The translations under genes were made by a program, and so were the position numbers. Shown here one piece after another: positions 52,301 to 61,768 of a DNA stretch of 64,000 nucleotides (position 1 is the stretch's first letter; each line of letters begins with the position of its first letter). Under the pieces are notes generated by a model. It was not told the origin of the DNA. It did not search any database and saw only the letters and a list, made by a program, of their open reading frames with translations. The stretch is taken from NCBI RefSeq assembly GCF_900258035.1, contig NZ_OGTP01000003.1:186001-250000 (forward strand), read 5' to 3'. This DNA is from Caballeronia novacaledonica (GTDB taxonomy: Bacteria > Pseudomonadota > Gammaproteobacteria > Burkholderiales > Burkholderiaceae).

Positions 52301-53235
52301 GCCGCCTTGCCGATCGCGTGGATCGCCTGCTCGTAGGACGCGTAGTAGCGCTGCGCGTCTTCCTCGGTCGTCGCGGCTTCGCCGAGCATGTCGTAGGAAT
52401 AGCGGAAACCGCGCGCTTCATACTTGCGGCTGTTCGCGAGCGCTTCGGAAATGGTCTCGCCGGTGACGAACTGCTCGCCCATCAGGCGCATCGCCATGTC
52501 GACGCCCTTGCGGATCAGCGGCTCGCCGCCCCGGCCGATGAGACGCGTCAGCGCGGACGAAAGGCCCGCTTCGCTGTTCGTCGTGACGAGCTTGCCGGTG
52601 ATCATCAGGCCCCACGTCGCCGCGTTCACGAACAGCGACGGCGCCTGGCCCATGTGGGATTTCCAGTCGCCCTTGCTGATCTTGTCGCGGATCAGCGCGT
52701 CGCGCGTGGCGCGGTCGGGAATGCGCAGGAGCGCTTCGGCGAGGCACATCAGCGCGACGCCTTCCTGACTCGACAGCGAAAATTCGTGGATCAACCCTTC
52801 GACGCCGCCGCCCGAGCTTTTCGCGCGCATCGCTTCGACGAGCTTCGTCGCGAGCTTTTCGGTGTCGGCGGCGACGGTCGCGGGCAATCGCGCCTGGCCA
52901 ATGAGGAACGGCACGCACTCCGGCTCCGGCCGTCGATACGCCGCCGTGATCGCCGCGCGCAGCACGGATTGCGGCTGCACGTTCTGCGCGAAATCGAGGA
53001 AGGGATGCGGCGCGCCGTCTTCGTCGCCATCGACGGGCGCGGCGTCGGCCATTTCGGACGCGCCGTTCGCGCCGGAAAGCTCGGGCGGCAACTGGCCGTG
53101 TTCGATGCGCTCCAGATACGCGAAGATCGCCTGCTTGATCAGCCAGTGAGGAGTGCGCTCGAGGCGCGTCGCGGCATCTTTGAGCCGGGAACGCAGCAGA
53201 TCGTCGACTTTGACGCCTAGGGTTGTGCTCGCCAT
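49309..53235 (-). CDS. putA: Trifunctional PutA: repressor, proline dehydrogenase and P5C dehydrogenase
   Basis: A 1308-residue protein that oxidises proline to glutamate in two steps. An N-terminal ribbon-helix-helix DNA-binding domain (STTLGVKVDDLLRSRLKDAA) indicates that it represses its own genes. The FAD proline dehydrogenase barrel follows (GRGIYEGPGISIKLSALHPRY, MIRLVKGAYWD). The aldehyde dehydrogenase domain has ISPWNFPLAIFMGQ, the general base in LIAETGGQNAM and the catalytic Cys in SAGQRCSALR. It carries the C-terminal extension of long PutAs. GAAGGA precedes the ATG at 53235. No putP is adjacent. Confidence 0.97.
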   Translation of the reverse strand: MASTTLGVKVDDLLRSRLKDAATRLERTPHWLIKQAIFAYLERIEHGQLPPELSGANGASEMADAAPVDGDEDGAPHPFLDFAQNVQPQSVLRAAITAAYRRPEPECVPFLIGQARLPATVAADTEKLATKLVEAMRAKSSGGGVEGLIHEFSLSSQEGVALMCLAEALLRIPDRATRDALIRDKISKGDWKSHMGQAPSLFVNAATWGLMITGKLVTTNSEAGLSSALTRLIGRGGEPLIRKGVDMAMRLMGEQFVTGETISEALANSRKYEARGFRYSYDMLGEAATTEEDAQRYYASYEQAIHAIGKAAGGRGIYEGPGISIKLSALHPRYSRAQQERTMNELLPRVRSLAQLARRYDIGLNIDAEEADRLEISLDLLEALCFDPELAGWNGIGFVVQGYQKRCPFVIDYLIDLARRSRHRLMIRLVKGAYWDTEIKRAQVDGLEGYPVYTRKIYTDISYLACAKKLLGAPDAVYPQFATHNAFTLSAIYHLAGQNYYPGQYEFQCLHGMGEPLYEEVTGRDKLNRPCRVYAPVGTHETLLAYLVRRLLENGANTSFVNRIADESIPVKELVRDPIDEAQQITPLGAPHAKIPLPRQLYGNERFNSMGLDLSNEHRLASLSSALLASAHHPWRAEPMLEGASADNGAARDVRNPSDLRDVVGAVVEASPEQVSAAIANAVAAAPIWQATPVEDRADCLARAADLLEAQMHTLMGLVVREAGKSLPNAIAEIREAIDFLRYYASQIRAEFSNDTHRPLGPVVCISPWNFPLAIFMGQVAAALAAGNPVLAKPAEQTPLIAAQAVRILREAGVPAGAVQLLPGDGETVGAALVADPRTRAVMFTGSTEVARLINKTLSERLDPDGRPIPLIAETGGQNAMIVDSSALAEQVVADVLQSSFDSAGQRCSALRVLCLQDDVADRTLEMLTGAMKQLAVGNPDRLSVDVGPVIDADAKRGIDAHIAGMRDKGRNVTQLPLSDNCAQGTFVPPTLVELDSIDELKREVFGPVLHVVRYRRSNLDKLLDQIRSTGYGLTLGIHTRIDETIAHVISRAHVGNIYVNRNVIGAVVGVQPFGGEGLSGTGPKAGGALYLQRLLAKRPTGLPKSLANTLVVDQAESKDTPAAALTALRDWAIGERDPQTAARCDGYLQHVMAGATAVLNGPTGERNTYTLGARGTVLCVAATPSGARAQLAAALATGNRALFSGSAGDQLAASLPASLKPFATVRKAAEDFDAVLFEGDSDELLSLVKEVAKRPGPIVSVQGVAAGAFADAGHEGEDYALERLLTERSVSVNTAAAGGNANLMTIG

Positions 53236-53523
53236 ATTTCCTTCGTTTGCCGGTCGTGCCCAACCCGGCCCATGACTAAAAAGTTGGCGAATCGTACTCC
53301 GCTGATTTAAAAGGTGCAACCGAGATTTTCGCTAGGGTTGCACCACAATGAAACCCTTATGGAACAAGGCTTTGAGCGATGCACCGCCGACGCTTGTCGC
53401 CTAGTAGTTTCCCTAATCTGGAATTTTTGAGACATCCCCTAAGTAATTCCTCGGTGCCCGCCGATATAAGGGCAATGCGCCGCTCACGGCGCGGCATTCG
53501 CGATCTCGGGGAGAGCAACGAGC

Positions 53524-53658
53524 ATGAGCACTTGGATGGTCGTAACGGGCATTTGGGCGATGGTCGCAGTCTGCGTCGTGCTGTTCGTGCGGGGCGCGTC
53601 GCCGCATGTGCACCCATCCGATGAAGCTTCCCGGGACGCTTCCGGCGCCGAAGTCTGA
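53524..53658 (+). CDS. Small single-span membrane protein
   Basis: A 44-residue frame starting at ATG with GGGGAGA 9-10 bases upstream. It encodes one hydrophobic helix (VVTGIWAMVAVCVVLFV) followed by a polar tail. It lies between putA and the 3' end of priA and is convergent with priA, with 16 bases between stops. Codon pattern fits the GC-rich neighbours. Function is unknown. Confidence 0.5.
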   Translation: MSTWMVVTGIWAMVAVCVVLFVRGASPHVHPSDEASRDASGAEV

Positions 53659-53674
53659 CCGCGCGCGACCCGGA

Positions 53675-55921
53675 TCACACGTCCAGCGGATCGACTTCGA
53701 CGTTCCAGCGCAGCACGCCCTTGAGCGAGCGCAGCACCGGTTGCCATGCGCGCAACGACGCCTGCAACGCGCCACGCGACGCGCTTTCCAGCAGCAGTTG
53801 CGCCCGATGGACGTTGAACACTTTCACGATCGTAAGCGGCACCGCGTCGTAGACCGTCACGCGATCCGCGCCGGGCAGCGGCGCAAACGCCGCCGCCGCA
53901 TCTTCCAGGAACGAGAGCGCCGCCTCCAGCGTGCGGCCTTCGGCGCGCAACATCGCCTGATAGACGAACGGCGGCAAGCGTGCGTCGCGCCGCTCGGCGA
54001 GCGTCGAGTTGGCGAAACCCACGTAATCCTGCCGCGATAGCGCCTGATACAGCGCGTGACGCGGATAGCGCGTCTGGATCATCACTTCGCCGGGCAAGCC
54101 CGCGCGCCCCGCGCGGCCGCTCACCTGCGTCAGTTGCGCGAAGAGCCGCTCGCTCGCGCGAAAGTCGTGCGAGAAAAGCGCGGTGTCGGCATTGAGCACG
54201 CCGACCAGCGTCACGCGCCGGAAGTCGTGGCCCTTCGCGATCATCTGCGTGCCGACGAGAATATCGACTTCGCCCGCATGCACGCCGGAGAAAAGCGCCT
54301 GCGCGCTGCCCTTGCGGCGCGTGCTGTCGGCGTCGATGCGCAGCACGCGCGCGCCCGGCACCACGCTCGCGAGCGTTTCCTCGACGCGCTGCGTGCCTCG
54401 GCCCATCGGCGCGATATCGATGTTGCCGCACTCCGGGCACGACTTCGGAATGCGCGATTCCCAGCCGCAGTGATGGCAGCGCAGCGCGCGCTCAGGCTTA
54501 TGCAGCACGGCATACGCACTGCAGCGCGGACAGCCGGCGACCCATCCGCAGGCGTCGCACGACAGAATCGGCGCATAGCCGCGCCGATTCAGAAACACGA
54601 GACTCTGTTCGCCGCGCTCGACACGCGTTTTCAGCGCGGCGATGAGCGGCCCCGCGAGCCCTTCGACCGATGCGCGGCCGCGCCGTCTCTCCTCTTCCAG
54701 ATCGATGAGCTTCACGGCCGGCAATGTCGCATCGGCGACGGCCCGGCGCGCGAGCGTCAGCCGCGTGTAGCGGCCCTGCTCCGCCTGCCACCAGGTTTCG
54801 AGCGATGGCGTCGCCGAGCCGAGCACGACGGGAATGTCGAGTTGCTTCGCGCGATAAATCGCCAGATCGCGCGCCGAGTAGCGCAGGCCTTCCTGCTGCT
54901 TGTAGGCGGGATCGTGCTCTTCATCGACGACGATCATCGCGAGCTTCGGCAACGACGCGAGAATCGCGAGGCGCGTGCCGAGCACGATGCGCGCGTTGCC
55001 CGTGTGCGCCGCGAGCCAGTTGCGCGCGCGCTCGCCTTCTGCGAGGCCGCTGTGCATCGTGACGATGGAACTGTCCGCGAGCGCCGCGAAACGCGCGCGG
55101 AATGCGGCTTCGAACTGCGGCGTCAGGTTGATTTCGGGAACGAGGACGAGCGCTTGCGCGTCCGGCCGCGCGGCAAGCAAACCCGCGAGCGCGTGCAGAT
55201 AGACCTCCGTCTTGCCGCTGCCCGTCACGCCGTGGAGCAGGAATGGCGCGAAGCCTCGGGCGCCGGAAATCGCATCGACGGCTTCGCGTTGTTCGTCCGT
55301 CAATACCGGCAGTGGCACGGCGCCGGTCGGCAGCAGTTCGACGTCAGCGCCGGTTTCGACGTTCTGCGCCGCCGCCGTCTCGATCCAGCCGCGCGCGAGC
55401 CAGTCGTCGAAAGTCAGGCTCGCTTTGGGATGCAGCGCGCGGGCATCGGACAGGCCGAGCGACGGCTGTTCCGCGAGAGCATCGGCCAGACGGCGCAGGG
55501 CGCTGGCGCGCGCGGGCAACGCGTCGGGAAGTTGCGCGCGTCCTTCGGGCAGAAGCCGATAACGCGTCTCCACGGCGAAAAGCCGGTCCCAACGCGAGGC
55601 GTCGCGCAATGCCTGGGGCAGCGCCGGCAGCGCGACTTCGCCCAGACTGCGCTGATAGTAATCGGCAGCGAAGGCGGCCAGCGCGATCCATGCTTCGGAG
55701 AGCGGCGCGCAGGCATCGCAAATTTCGGTAACGGCGCGCAGTTTTTCGGCGGGCACGTCGCTTGAATGGGCGATTTCACAGATCAGTCCGACGACCTCTC
55801 GCCGCCCGAACGGCACCTGCACCAGCATGCCGACGGCCGGCGCGTCCGGCAGCGCATAGCGATAGTCGAATAGCGCGGGAATCGGCTGATCGACGGCGAC
55901 GCGTACGAAGAGGCCAGTCAC
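53675..55921 (-). CDS. priA: Primosomal protein N', replication restart helicase PriA
   Basis: A 748-residue superfamily 2 helicase that reloads the replisome at stalled forks. The N-terminal 3'-DNA-binding domain is followed by the helicase core: Walker A LHGVTGSGKTEVYL, DEEH box VVDEEHDPAYKQQEGLRYS, and motif VI ERLFAQLTQVSGRAGR. Zinc-binding Cys pairs are in CDACGWVAGCPRC and CHHCGW/CPECGN. GTG start at 55921. A pair of DnaA-box-like sites lies about 115 bases upstream. Confidence 0.96.
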   Translation of the reverse strand: MTGLFVRVAVDQPIPALFDYRYALPDAPAVGMLVQVPFGRREVVGLICEIAHSSDVPAEKLRAVTEICDACAPLSEAWIALAAFAADYYQRSLGEVALPALPQALRDASRWDRLFAVETRYRLLPEGRAQLPDALPARASALRRLADALAEQPSLGLSDARALHPKASLTFDDWLARGWIETAAAQNVETGADVELLPTGAVPLPVLTDEQREAVDAISGARGFAPFLLHGVTGSGKTEVYLHALAGLLAARPDAQALVLVPEINLTPQFEAAFRARFAALADSSIVTMHSGLAEGERARNWLAAHTGNARIVLGTRLAILASLPKLAMIVVDEEHDPAYKQQEGLRYSARDLAIYRAKQLDIPVVLGSATPSLETWWQAEQGRYTRLTLARRAVADATLPAVKLIDLEEERRRGRASVEGLAGPLIAALKTRVERGEQSLVFLNRRGYAPILSCDACGWVAGCPRCSAYAVLHKPERALRCHHCGWESRIPKSCPECGNIDIAPMGRGTQRVEETLASVVPGARVLRIDADSTRRKGSAQALFSGVHAGEVDILVGTQMIAKGHDFRRVTLVGVLNADTALFSHDFRASERLFAQLTQVSGRAGRAGLPGEVMIQTRYPRHALYQALSRQDYVGFANSTLAERRDARLPPFVYQAMLRAEGRTLEAALSFLEDAAAAFAPLPGADRVTVYDAVPLTIVKVFNVHRAQLLLESASRGALQASLRAWQPVLRSLKGVLRWNVEVDPLDV

Positions 55922-56359
55922 CGTGCGCGACCCCGCGTACCACCGTCCGTCAGTGAATTGCGCCTGAGCGAAGCGAAGTTAAAGTAAAACATCAGAATCG
56001 TCTGTAAACCGCCGATTATTTTTGGATTTCCGATGCTTTCCACAGGCCTGTGGATAACTTTGTTGAGAAGTGCGTCCGACGTCGCGGCAAACAATGTCAC
56101 GAATGCCTTATGTGCGTTAGCCCACATTTCGGGCGAAGCTCTTAAAATTCCCGATAAATCATAGACTTAAAGCGTACATAGAGACACGTTATTGGTTGCT
56201 GGAGGCCATACGTCTGATGGCGCGCCGCAGCGAACAAATTGTGCATAAGTTCAGTCTTGACATCGACGGGCGCCGCCTGAGATGGGCGATGCGGACGAAA
56301 CGCTCCAGCCCTTGATTACGCGCCCCGAAGCACTGACGTTGCACTGCAACATGCCAGTT
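55922..56359. other. Intergenic region upstream of priA, containing paired DnaA boxes
   Basis: The 438-base gap between the hemE stop and the priA start holds no convincing gene. At 56036-56057 are CTTTCCACA (one mismatch to the DnaA box) and TGTGGATAA (perfect, inverted), joined by GGCC in a near-palindrome. This could make priA expression responsive to DnaA. Confidence 0.55.
56036..56057. promoter_or_regulatory. Inverted pair of DnaA-box sequences
   Basis: 56049-56057 is TGTGGATAA, the exact complement of the consensus TTATCCACA. 56036-56044 is CTTTCCACA, with a single mismatch to TT(A/T)TNCACA. A pair this close is unusual outside oriC and DnaA-controlled promoters, and the flanking gene is the replication-restart gene priA. 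Confidence 0.6.
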
Positions 56360-57490
56360 TCAGCGGGCAGCCTGTCCGCTACGCATCGCGCGGCTGTGCC
56401 GATGGACTTCGTCGACGAGCTCCGCGACATTCTCCGGCGGCGTGAATTGCGAGATGCCGTGGCCCAGATTGAAGACATGGCCCGGAAAATTCCCGAAACT
56501 CTCGAGTACCGCGCGCGCTTCGGTGCGAATGGCGGCAGGCGGCGCGAAGAGCACGTTCGGATCGATGTTCCCTTGCAGCGCCACGCGCGAGCCGACTTTC
56601 TCCCGCGCTTTGCCGAGGTTCATCGTCCAGTCGAGACCGACGGCATCGACACCCGTCGCGGCGATTTCCTCGATCCACAATCCGCCGCCCTTCGTGAAGG
56701 TGATGACCGGCACGCGCGCGCCATCATGCTCGCGCTTCAGGCCCGCGACCACCTTCGCGATGTATTCGAGCGAGAAGCGTTGATACGCGCCATCCGCGAG
56801 CGCGCCGCCCCACGTGTCGAAAATCATCACGGCCTGCGCGCCCGCTTCGATCTGCGCGTTCAGGTACGCCGTCACGGCTTGCGCGTTCACGTCGAGGATG
56901 CGATGCATCAGGTCCGGCCGCGCATAAGCCATCGATTTGACCGTGCGATGATCGTCCGAGCCGCCGCCTTCGACCATGTAGCACGCGAGCGTCCACGGGC
57001 TGCCCGAAAAGCCGATCAGCGGCACCTTCTGGCGGCCTTGCGCGTCGGTGAGCGCGCGGCGGATCTGGCTCACGGCGTCGGTGACATAGGAAAGCGTCGC
57101 GCCGATGTCCGGCACGGCGAGCCGCTTCACGTCCTCTTCGGTGCGCACGGTGCGCTCGAAACGCGGACCTTCGCCCTGCACGAAGTTCAGGCCGAGGCCC
57201 ATCGCGTCAGGGACGGTGAGAATGTCGGAGAAAAGGATTGCGGCGTCGAGCGGATAACGTTCGAGCGGCTGAAGCGTCACTTCGGTCGCGTAGTCGGGAT
57301 TCTTCGCGAGGCCGAGAAAACTGCCCGCGCGGGCACGCGTCGCGTTGTACTCCGGCAGATAGCGCCCCGCCTGGCGCATCAGCCAGATCGGCGTGTAATC
57401 GGTCGGCTGGCGCAGGAGCGCGCGCAGGAAGGTGTCGTTCAGAAGAGTGTGTGCCACGGCGCTCGATGCTGAAGGCAAAGAATCATCCAT
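56360..57490 (-). CDS. hemE: Uroporphyrinogen decarboxylase
   Basis: A 376-residue TIM-barrel enzyme that removes four carboxyl groups from uroporphyrinogen III in haem synthesis. The N-terminal signature [13 protein letters not shown] holds the active-site arginines, followed by [14 protein letters not shown] with the central Asp. The second signature, [19 protein letters not shown], is complete. It has normal length and is leftward like priA. Confidence 0.97.
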   Translation of the reverse strand: MDDSLPSASSAVAHTLLNDTFLRALLRQPTDYTPIWLMRQAGRYLPEYNATRARAGSFLGLAKNPDYATEVTLQPLERYPLDAAILFSDILTVPDAMGLGLNFVQGEGPRFERTVRTEEDVKRLAVPDIGATLSYVTDAVSQIRRALTDAQGRQKVPLIGFSGSPWTLACYMVEGGGSDDHRTVKSMAYARPDLMHRILDVNAQAVTAYLNAQIEAGAQAVMIFDTWGGALADGAYQRFSLEYIAKVVAGLKREHDGARVPVITFTKGGGLWIEEIAATGVDAVGLDWTMNLGKAREKVGSRVALQGNIDPNVLFAPPAAIRTEARAVLESFGNFPGHVFNLGHGISQFTPPENVAELVDEVHRHSRAMRSGQAAR

Positions 57491-57639
57491 TCTACCGGAG
57501 CGGGCGGGCCTTTTCGTTGACTGAGCCTGGCAATTCGGGGAGCCTCATGCGGCGCGGCCTATGTCGTTCGGACGAGTGTCCGAAGGCGCGGAGGCCTCGG
57601 TATCATCGACGGAACCAACAACTAGAACCAGGAGAATCG

Positions 57640-58479
57640 ATGCAACGCACGTCTGTCAGTCTCGCCGCCTCGGCGCTCGTCATGTCGCTCGCGCTCACGG
57701 GCGTCGCGCACGCTCAAACGGTTCGGGCCGGCACGGTAGCGGGCGCGACGCCCGCCGCGCCGGCTTCCGTCACAACACCCTCGCGGCTCGACGATATCCT
57801 CGCGCGTCACACGCTGCGCGTCTGCACGACCGGCGACTACAAGCCGTACTCCTTCCTGCGCCCGGACGGGCAGTTCGAGGGAATCGACATCGATCTGGCC
57901 GAAAGTCTCGCGAAGTCGCTCGGCGCGAAGGCGGAGTACGTGAAAACGTCGTGGTCGAACCTGATGAACGATTTCGTCGCCAAGTGCGATATCGCCGTGG
58001 GCGGCGTCTCGACCACGCTCGAACGGCAGAAGCGCGCGTTCTTCACCGCGCCGTACATGGAAGATGGCAAAACGCCTATCGTCCGTTGCGACGATGTCGA
58101 CAAGTATCAGACCGTCGCGCAGATCGATCAGCCCAGCGTACGGACTATCGTCAATCCGGGCGGCACGAACGAACGTTTCGCGAAGCAGTTTTTCCCGCAC
58201 TCGCAGTTGATCGAGTATCCGGACAACGTGACGATCTTCAAGCAAATCCTTGAAAACAAAGCCGACGTGATGGTCACGGACGCCTCCGAAACGCTGCTTC
58301 AGCAAAAGCTCAATCCCGGTTTGTGCTCGGTGCATCCGGACAAGCCATTTCAGTTCGGCGAAAAGGCGTATCTTCTGCCGCGCGGCGACGTTCCGTTGCA
58401 GCAATACGTCGATCAGTGGTTGCATCTCGCCCGGTCGTCGGGCGAGTTTCAGGCGGTGTATGACAAATGGCTGAAGTGA
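57640..58479 (+). CDS. pheC: Cyclohexadienyl dehydratase-like protein (PheC family), exported
   Basis: A 279-residue periplasmic protein with a signal peptide (LAASALVMSLALTGVAHAQ) and the amino-acid-binding-protein fold. It resembles the cyclohexadienyl dehydratase PheC, which turns prephenate or arogenate into phenylpyruvate or phenylalanine: RVCTTGDYKPYSFLRPDG, GGVSTTLERQKRAFFTAPY and VNPGGTNERFAKQFF, the last retaining the Glu reported as catalytic in PheC. A transporter binding protein is the alternative; no ABC partners are adjacent. GGAG precedes the start. Confidence 0.75.
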   Translation: MQRTSVSLAASALVMSLALTGVAHAQTVRAGTVAGATPAAPASVTTPSRLDDILARHTLRVCTTGDYKPYSFLRPDGQFEGIDIDLAESLAKSLGAKAEYVKTSWSNLMNDFVAKCDIAVGGVSTTLERQKRAFFTAPYMEDGKTPIVRCDDVDKYQTVAQIDQPSVRTIVNPGGTNERFAKQFFPHSQLIEYPDNVTIFKQILENKADVMVTDASETLLQQKLNPGLCSVHPDKPFQFGEKAYLLPRGDVPLQQYVDQWLHLARSSGEFQAVYDKWLK

Positions 58480-58482
58480 TGC

Positions 58483-59430
58483 TCAACGTTCGTCGCGCAT
58501 GAGTTCGCCCGCCCGCGCGCCGAACTTGCGCAGCCAGCCGAGCGCCGCTTCGGATTGCGAATGCATGCGCGCGAAACCGTGCGTCATGTCGTGCGCGTCG
58601 ATCATTTCGACGCGGCCGCCGTTGGCTTCGAGAAAGCGCTGGAGTTCGAAGGCGTCGTCGTAGAGCGGATCGTAGGCCGCCGCGACGACGAGCGCGGGCG
58701 CCGGCGTGCGCGCGAACGGCTCGGAGAGCGGGAATGCGCGTACGTCGTGCTCTTTCGGCGCTTCGGCCGACAGAAATTGCGTCCAGTACCACTTCATCTC
58801 ATCGTTCGTGAGGCCCGGACCGTTCGCATTGGCGACGCAGCTTGGACTTTCGAACTGGCGTCGCATCACCGGATAGAGCAGCAATTGCAAGCCGACAAGG
58901 CCAGCCACGCGCTCGTTCGCGCCGCGCGCCGCGACGACCGCCAGATGCGCGCCCGCACTGTCACCGCCGACGGCCAGCCGGCCTGTCGCGAAACCGAGCC
59001 GCGACCGGTGCTCCGCCAGCCAGATCAGCGCGTCGAGCGCGTCGTCGCACGGTGCGGGAAACGGATGCTCGGGCGCGAGCCGGTAGTCGACGCTCGCTAC
59101 CGCGCACTGCGAATCTCGCGAGAGACGTGCGACGAGGCCGTCGTGCGTGTCGAGGTCGCCGACCACCCAGCCGCCACCGTGGAAGTAGACGATGAGCGGC
59201 AGCGGGCCGTGCGCGGCTTTCGGCTTGTAGACGCGCGCGACGAGCGTGCGCCCTTCGAGCGCGATCTCGATATTTTCCGCGGTCACGCTTTCGTCGCGTT
59301 CCCGGGCGTAAGCTTTGGCAACGTTGCTGAAGCGCTCTCGCACCGTCCGGGCATCCGCACCGGGCGGCAAAGCCGGAAAAGCCGCCTGGGCAGCATCGTA
59401 ATAACGGAGCAGGTCAGCGTCGATCGTCAT
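58483..59430 (-). CDS. Alpha/beta hydrolase of the hormone-sensitive lipase family
   Basis: A 315-residue esterase. The oxyanion motif HGGGW and the nucleophile motif GDSAG are both present. The acid is expected near AAYDPLYDD and the His in DMTHGFARM. The family hydrolyses short acyl esters. It is convergent with the PheC-like gene, with three bases between stops. No signal peptide is seen. Confidence 0.9.
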   Translation of the reverse strand: MTIDADLLRYYDAAQAAFPALPPGADARTVRERFSNVAKAYARERDESVTAENIEIALEGRTLVARVYKPKAAHGPLPLIVYFHGGGWVVGDLDTHDGLVARLSRDSQCAVASVDYRLAPEHPFPAPCDDALDALIWLAEHRSRLGFATGRLAVGGDSAGAHLAVVAARGANERVAGLVGLQLLLYPVMRRQFESPSCVANANGPGLTNDEMKWYWTQFLSAEAPKEHDVRAFPLSEPFARTPAPALVVAAAYDPLYDDAFELQRFLEANGGRVEMIDAHDMTHGFARMHSQSEAALGWLRKFGARAGELMRDER

Positions 59431-59894
59431 GGGTGTCTCCGTAGCGTTTTCTGGTTGACCGGTGCATCACAGGTGGCTTGCGCATCGATTTCATGCGTCC
59501 ACCCGTTCGATTTTCGCGGAAAACCAGAAATAATGCGCTGGTCCTAAAAGCGGCATTTATCGATCATGCCAGGCCGATCGAATAATTGATCCGAATAACA
59601 GACAATATATCCGTGAAAATCAGGTGAATCGCGCGACAAAATTTCCTCCGCGCCTTATGGGACGCGGGTTACAACCTGAAACACTTTGTTACGGCGACTC
59701 GGAATCAATTCGCCCACAATCTGTTCAAACGGTTTCAACACGGATGTATTGGGCTGCGCTGTTCGAAAGTCGCGTAGTCTGATAGCTAAGCTCTCAAAAT
59801 TTGGGGCATCGGTGCTGGGATCGTTATTCGAATGTAATCGGTTCGAAATCCCAAGTGTGGTCTCCTCGCGCTAACCCCGTAGCGTGTGGTTTTT
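59431..59894. other. Intergenic region, possible small-RNA locus
   Basis: The stretch is AT-richer than its neighbours and holds no supported gene. Just before the terminator at 59895 is a smaller pairing segment (GCTAA/TTAGC). No rightward gene precedes the strong rightward terminator, so an untranslated RNA of up to about 300 bases is possible. A GGTTCGAAATCC run near 59830 recalls a tRNA T arm, but no tRNA fold could be built. Confidence 0.35.
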
Positions 59895-59920
59895 AGCGGG
59901 CTCCAGGCCCGCTTTTTTTT
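59895..59920 (+). terminator. Strong rightward factor-independent terminator
   Basis: AGCGGGC, loop TCCAG and GCCCGCT are followed by eight T. No coding gene reads into it from the left. Confidence 0.85.
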
Positions 59921-59981
59921 CGCCTGGACAAACGTTTGCGTTCTTTGAGAGATTAGGGACAGACGTTTCATCCAATGACAG

Positions 59982-60005
59982 AAGGGAGCGCCGCTGCGCT
60001 CCCTT
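59982..60005. terminator. Hairpin at the end of the acyl-CoA ligase gene
   Basis: AAGGGAGCGC, loop CGCT and GCGCTCCCTT form a perfect 10-bp stem 33 bases after the leftward stop. The T-run is weak, so termination is probable, not certain. Confidence 0.6.
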
Positions 60006-60037
60006 CGTCGTTTCCGTGCGTTGAACTGCTGCGAAAT

Positions 60038-61768
60038 TCAGGCTGTCTTGGCCTCCGCGAGCTTAAGTTCGTCGATCATGCGCGCCCGCATTACGAATTT
60101 CTGCGCCTTGCCGGTGACGGTCATCGGCAATTCGTCGACGAAGCGGATATAGCGCGGAATCTTGTAATGCGCGATCTGCCCCTGGCAGAAGTCGCGGATT
60201 TCCTCTTCGCTCGCCTGCTCGCCCGGACGCACGACGATCCACGCACACACTTCCTCGCCGTATTTCTGATCCGGCACGCCGAACACCTGCACCGACTGGA
60301 TCTTCGGATGGCGGAACAGGAATTCCTCGATCTCGCGCGGATAGATGTTCTCGCCGCCGCGAATCAGCATGTCCTTCAGGCGGCCGACGATGTTGCAGTA
60401 GCCTGCTTCATCGATCGTCGCGAGGTCGCCGGTGTGCATCCAGCCATCGACGATCGCCTCGCGCGTCTTGGCTTCGTCGCCCCAGTAGCCTTTCATCACC
60501 GAGTAGCCGCGCGTGCAAAGTTCGCCCGTCTCGCCGACGGGCACGATGTTCCCCAACGGATCGACGATCTTCACCTCGAGATGCGGCTGGATCTGCCCGA
60601 CGGTCGTCGTGCGCTTGTCGAGCGGATCGGTGGTCGAACTCTGGAACGACACCGGGCTCGTCTCCGTCATGCCGTACGCGATCGTGATCTCGCTCAGATG
60701 CATCTTCGACACGACGCGCTTCATCGTTTCGATCGGGCACGGCGAGCCCGCCATGATGCCGGTGCGCAGCCGGCTCAAATCGTACTTCGCGAAGTCGGGA
60801 TGATCGAGTTCGGCGATGAACATCGTCGGCACGCCGTGCAGCGCGGTGCATTTCTCCTCGTGAACGGCGGCGAGCGTCGCGGCGGGATCGAACGCTTCGC
60901 CCGGGAAAACCATCGCGCAGCCGGTCGACACGCACGCGAGCACCGCCAGCACCATGCCGAAGCAGTGATAAAGCGGCACCGGAATGCAGAGCGAATCCTG
61001 CTCGGTGAGACGCATCGCCATCGCGATATAGCGCGCGTTGTTGACGACGTTCCGATGCGTCAGCGTCGCGCCCTTCGGGTTGCCGGTCGTGCCGCTCGTG
61101 AACTGGATGTTGATCGCGTCGTCCGGATCGAGCTTTGCTTCGAGCGCGTCGAGCGGCGCCGCGTCGAGTTGATCGCGGCCTTGGCGCATCACATCGTCGA
61201 AGTTGAGCATACCGGGCGTCTTGCCCTCGCCCATGCGGATAACCGTTCGCAATTCCGGCAGCTTCGCGGCGTCGAGCGCGTTCGGCGCGGCGTCCGCGAG
61301 TTCGGGCGCGAGCGTCTGCAACATCTCCAGATATTTCGACGTCTTGAAATGCTCCGCCGCGATGATCGCCTTGCAGCCGACCTTGTTCAGCGCATATTCG
61401 AGTTCGGCGAGCCGGTACGCCGGATTGATGTTGACCAGCACCGCGCCCATGCGCGCGGTGGCGAACTGCGTGAGCAGCCACTCGACGCGATTCGGCGACC
61501 AGATGCCGACGCGATCGCCGGCCTCGATGCCGAGGGCGAGCAGTCCGCTCGCGAGCACATCGACTTCGTGCGCGAACTGGCGCCAGGTCCAGCGGATGTT
61601 CTGCTCGCGGAACACCACGGCAGGCCGGTCCGGAGAACGGCTCGCGGTTTCGAGAAGAAAGCGCGAAACGGTTGCGTCGCTGAGCGGAATGTCGGTCGCG
61701 CCGCGAACATGGGAAATGCCGTCGCGCGGTTCGATCTGCGCGCCGGACTGCGTCGGTTCAGTTGCCAT
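60038..61768 (-). CDS. Acyl-CoA synthetase (AMP-binding, medium/long-chain type)
   Basis: A 576-residue ANL-superfamily ligase that activates a carboxylic acid to its CoA thioester via an adenylate. The P-loop is [17 protein letters not shown]. Other motifs are AYGMTETSP (A5), GWMHTGDLA (A7), [23 protein letters not shown] (A8 and hinge) and the catalytic Lys in [10 protein letters not shown]. It resembles FadD3-like and medium-chain ligases used for fatty or aromatic acids. GGAGA precedes the start. Transcription is leftward and monocistronic. Confidence 0.92.
   Translation of the reverse strand: MATEPTQSGAQIEPRDGISHVRGATDIPLSDATVSRFLLETASRSPDRPAVVFREQNIRWTWRQFAHEVDVLASGLLALGIEAGDRVGIWSPNRVEWLLTQFATARMGAVLVNINPAYRLAELEYALNKVGCKAIIAAEHFKTSKYLEMLQTLAPELADAAPNALDAAKLPELRTVIRMGEGKTPGMLNFDDVMRQGRDQLDAAPLDALEAKLDPDDAINIQFTSGTTGNPKGATLTHRNVVNNARYIAMAMRLTEQDSLCIPVPLYHCFGMVLAVLACVSTGCAMVFPGEAFDPAATLAAVHEEKCTALHGVPTMFIAELDHPDFAKYDLSRLRTGIMAGSPCPIETMKRVVSKMHLSEITIAYGMTETSPVSFQSSTTDPLDKRTTTVGQIQPHLEVKIVDPLGNIVPVGETGELCTRGYSVMKGYWGDEAKTREAIVDGWMHTGDLATIDEAGYCNIVGRLKDMLIRGGENIYPREIEEFLFRHPKIQSVQVFGVPDQKYGEEVCAWIVVRPGEQASEEEIRDFCQGQIAHYKIPRYIRFVDELPMTVTGKAQKFVMRARMIDELKLAEAKTA

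Noticed and set aside
49411-53220. Very long rightward open frame opposite putA
   Set aside because: It is the Arg-rich mirror of a GC-rich gene; the minus-strand PutA has all expected domains and a ribosome site.
54056-55765. 569-codon rightward frame opposite priA
   Set aside because: Shadow frame; PriA is complete on the minus strand.
59826-59845. GGTTCGAAATCC, resembling a tRNA T arm
   Set aside because: No matching acceptor, D or anticodon arms could be found around it.
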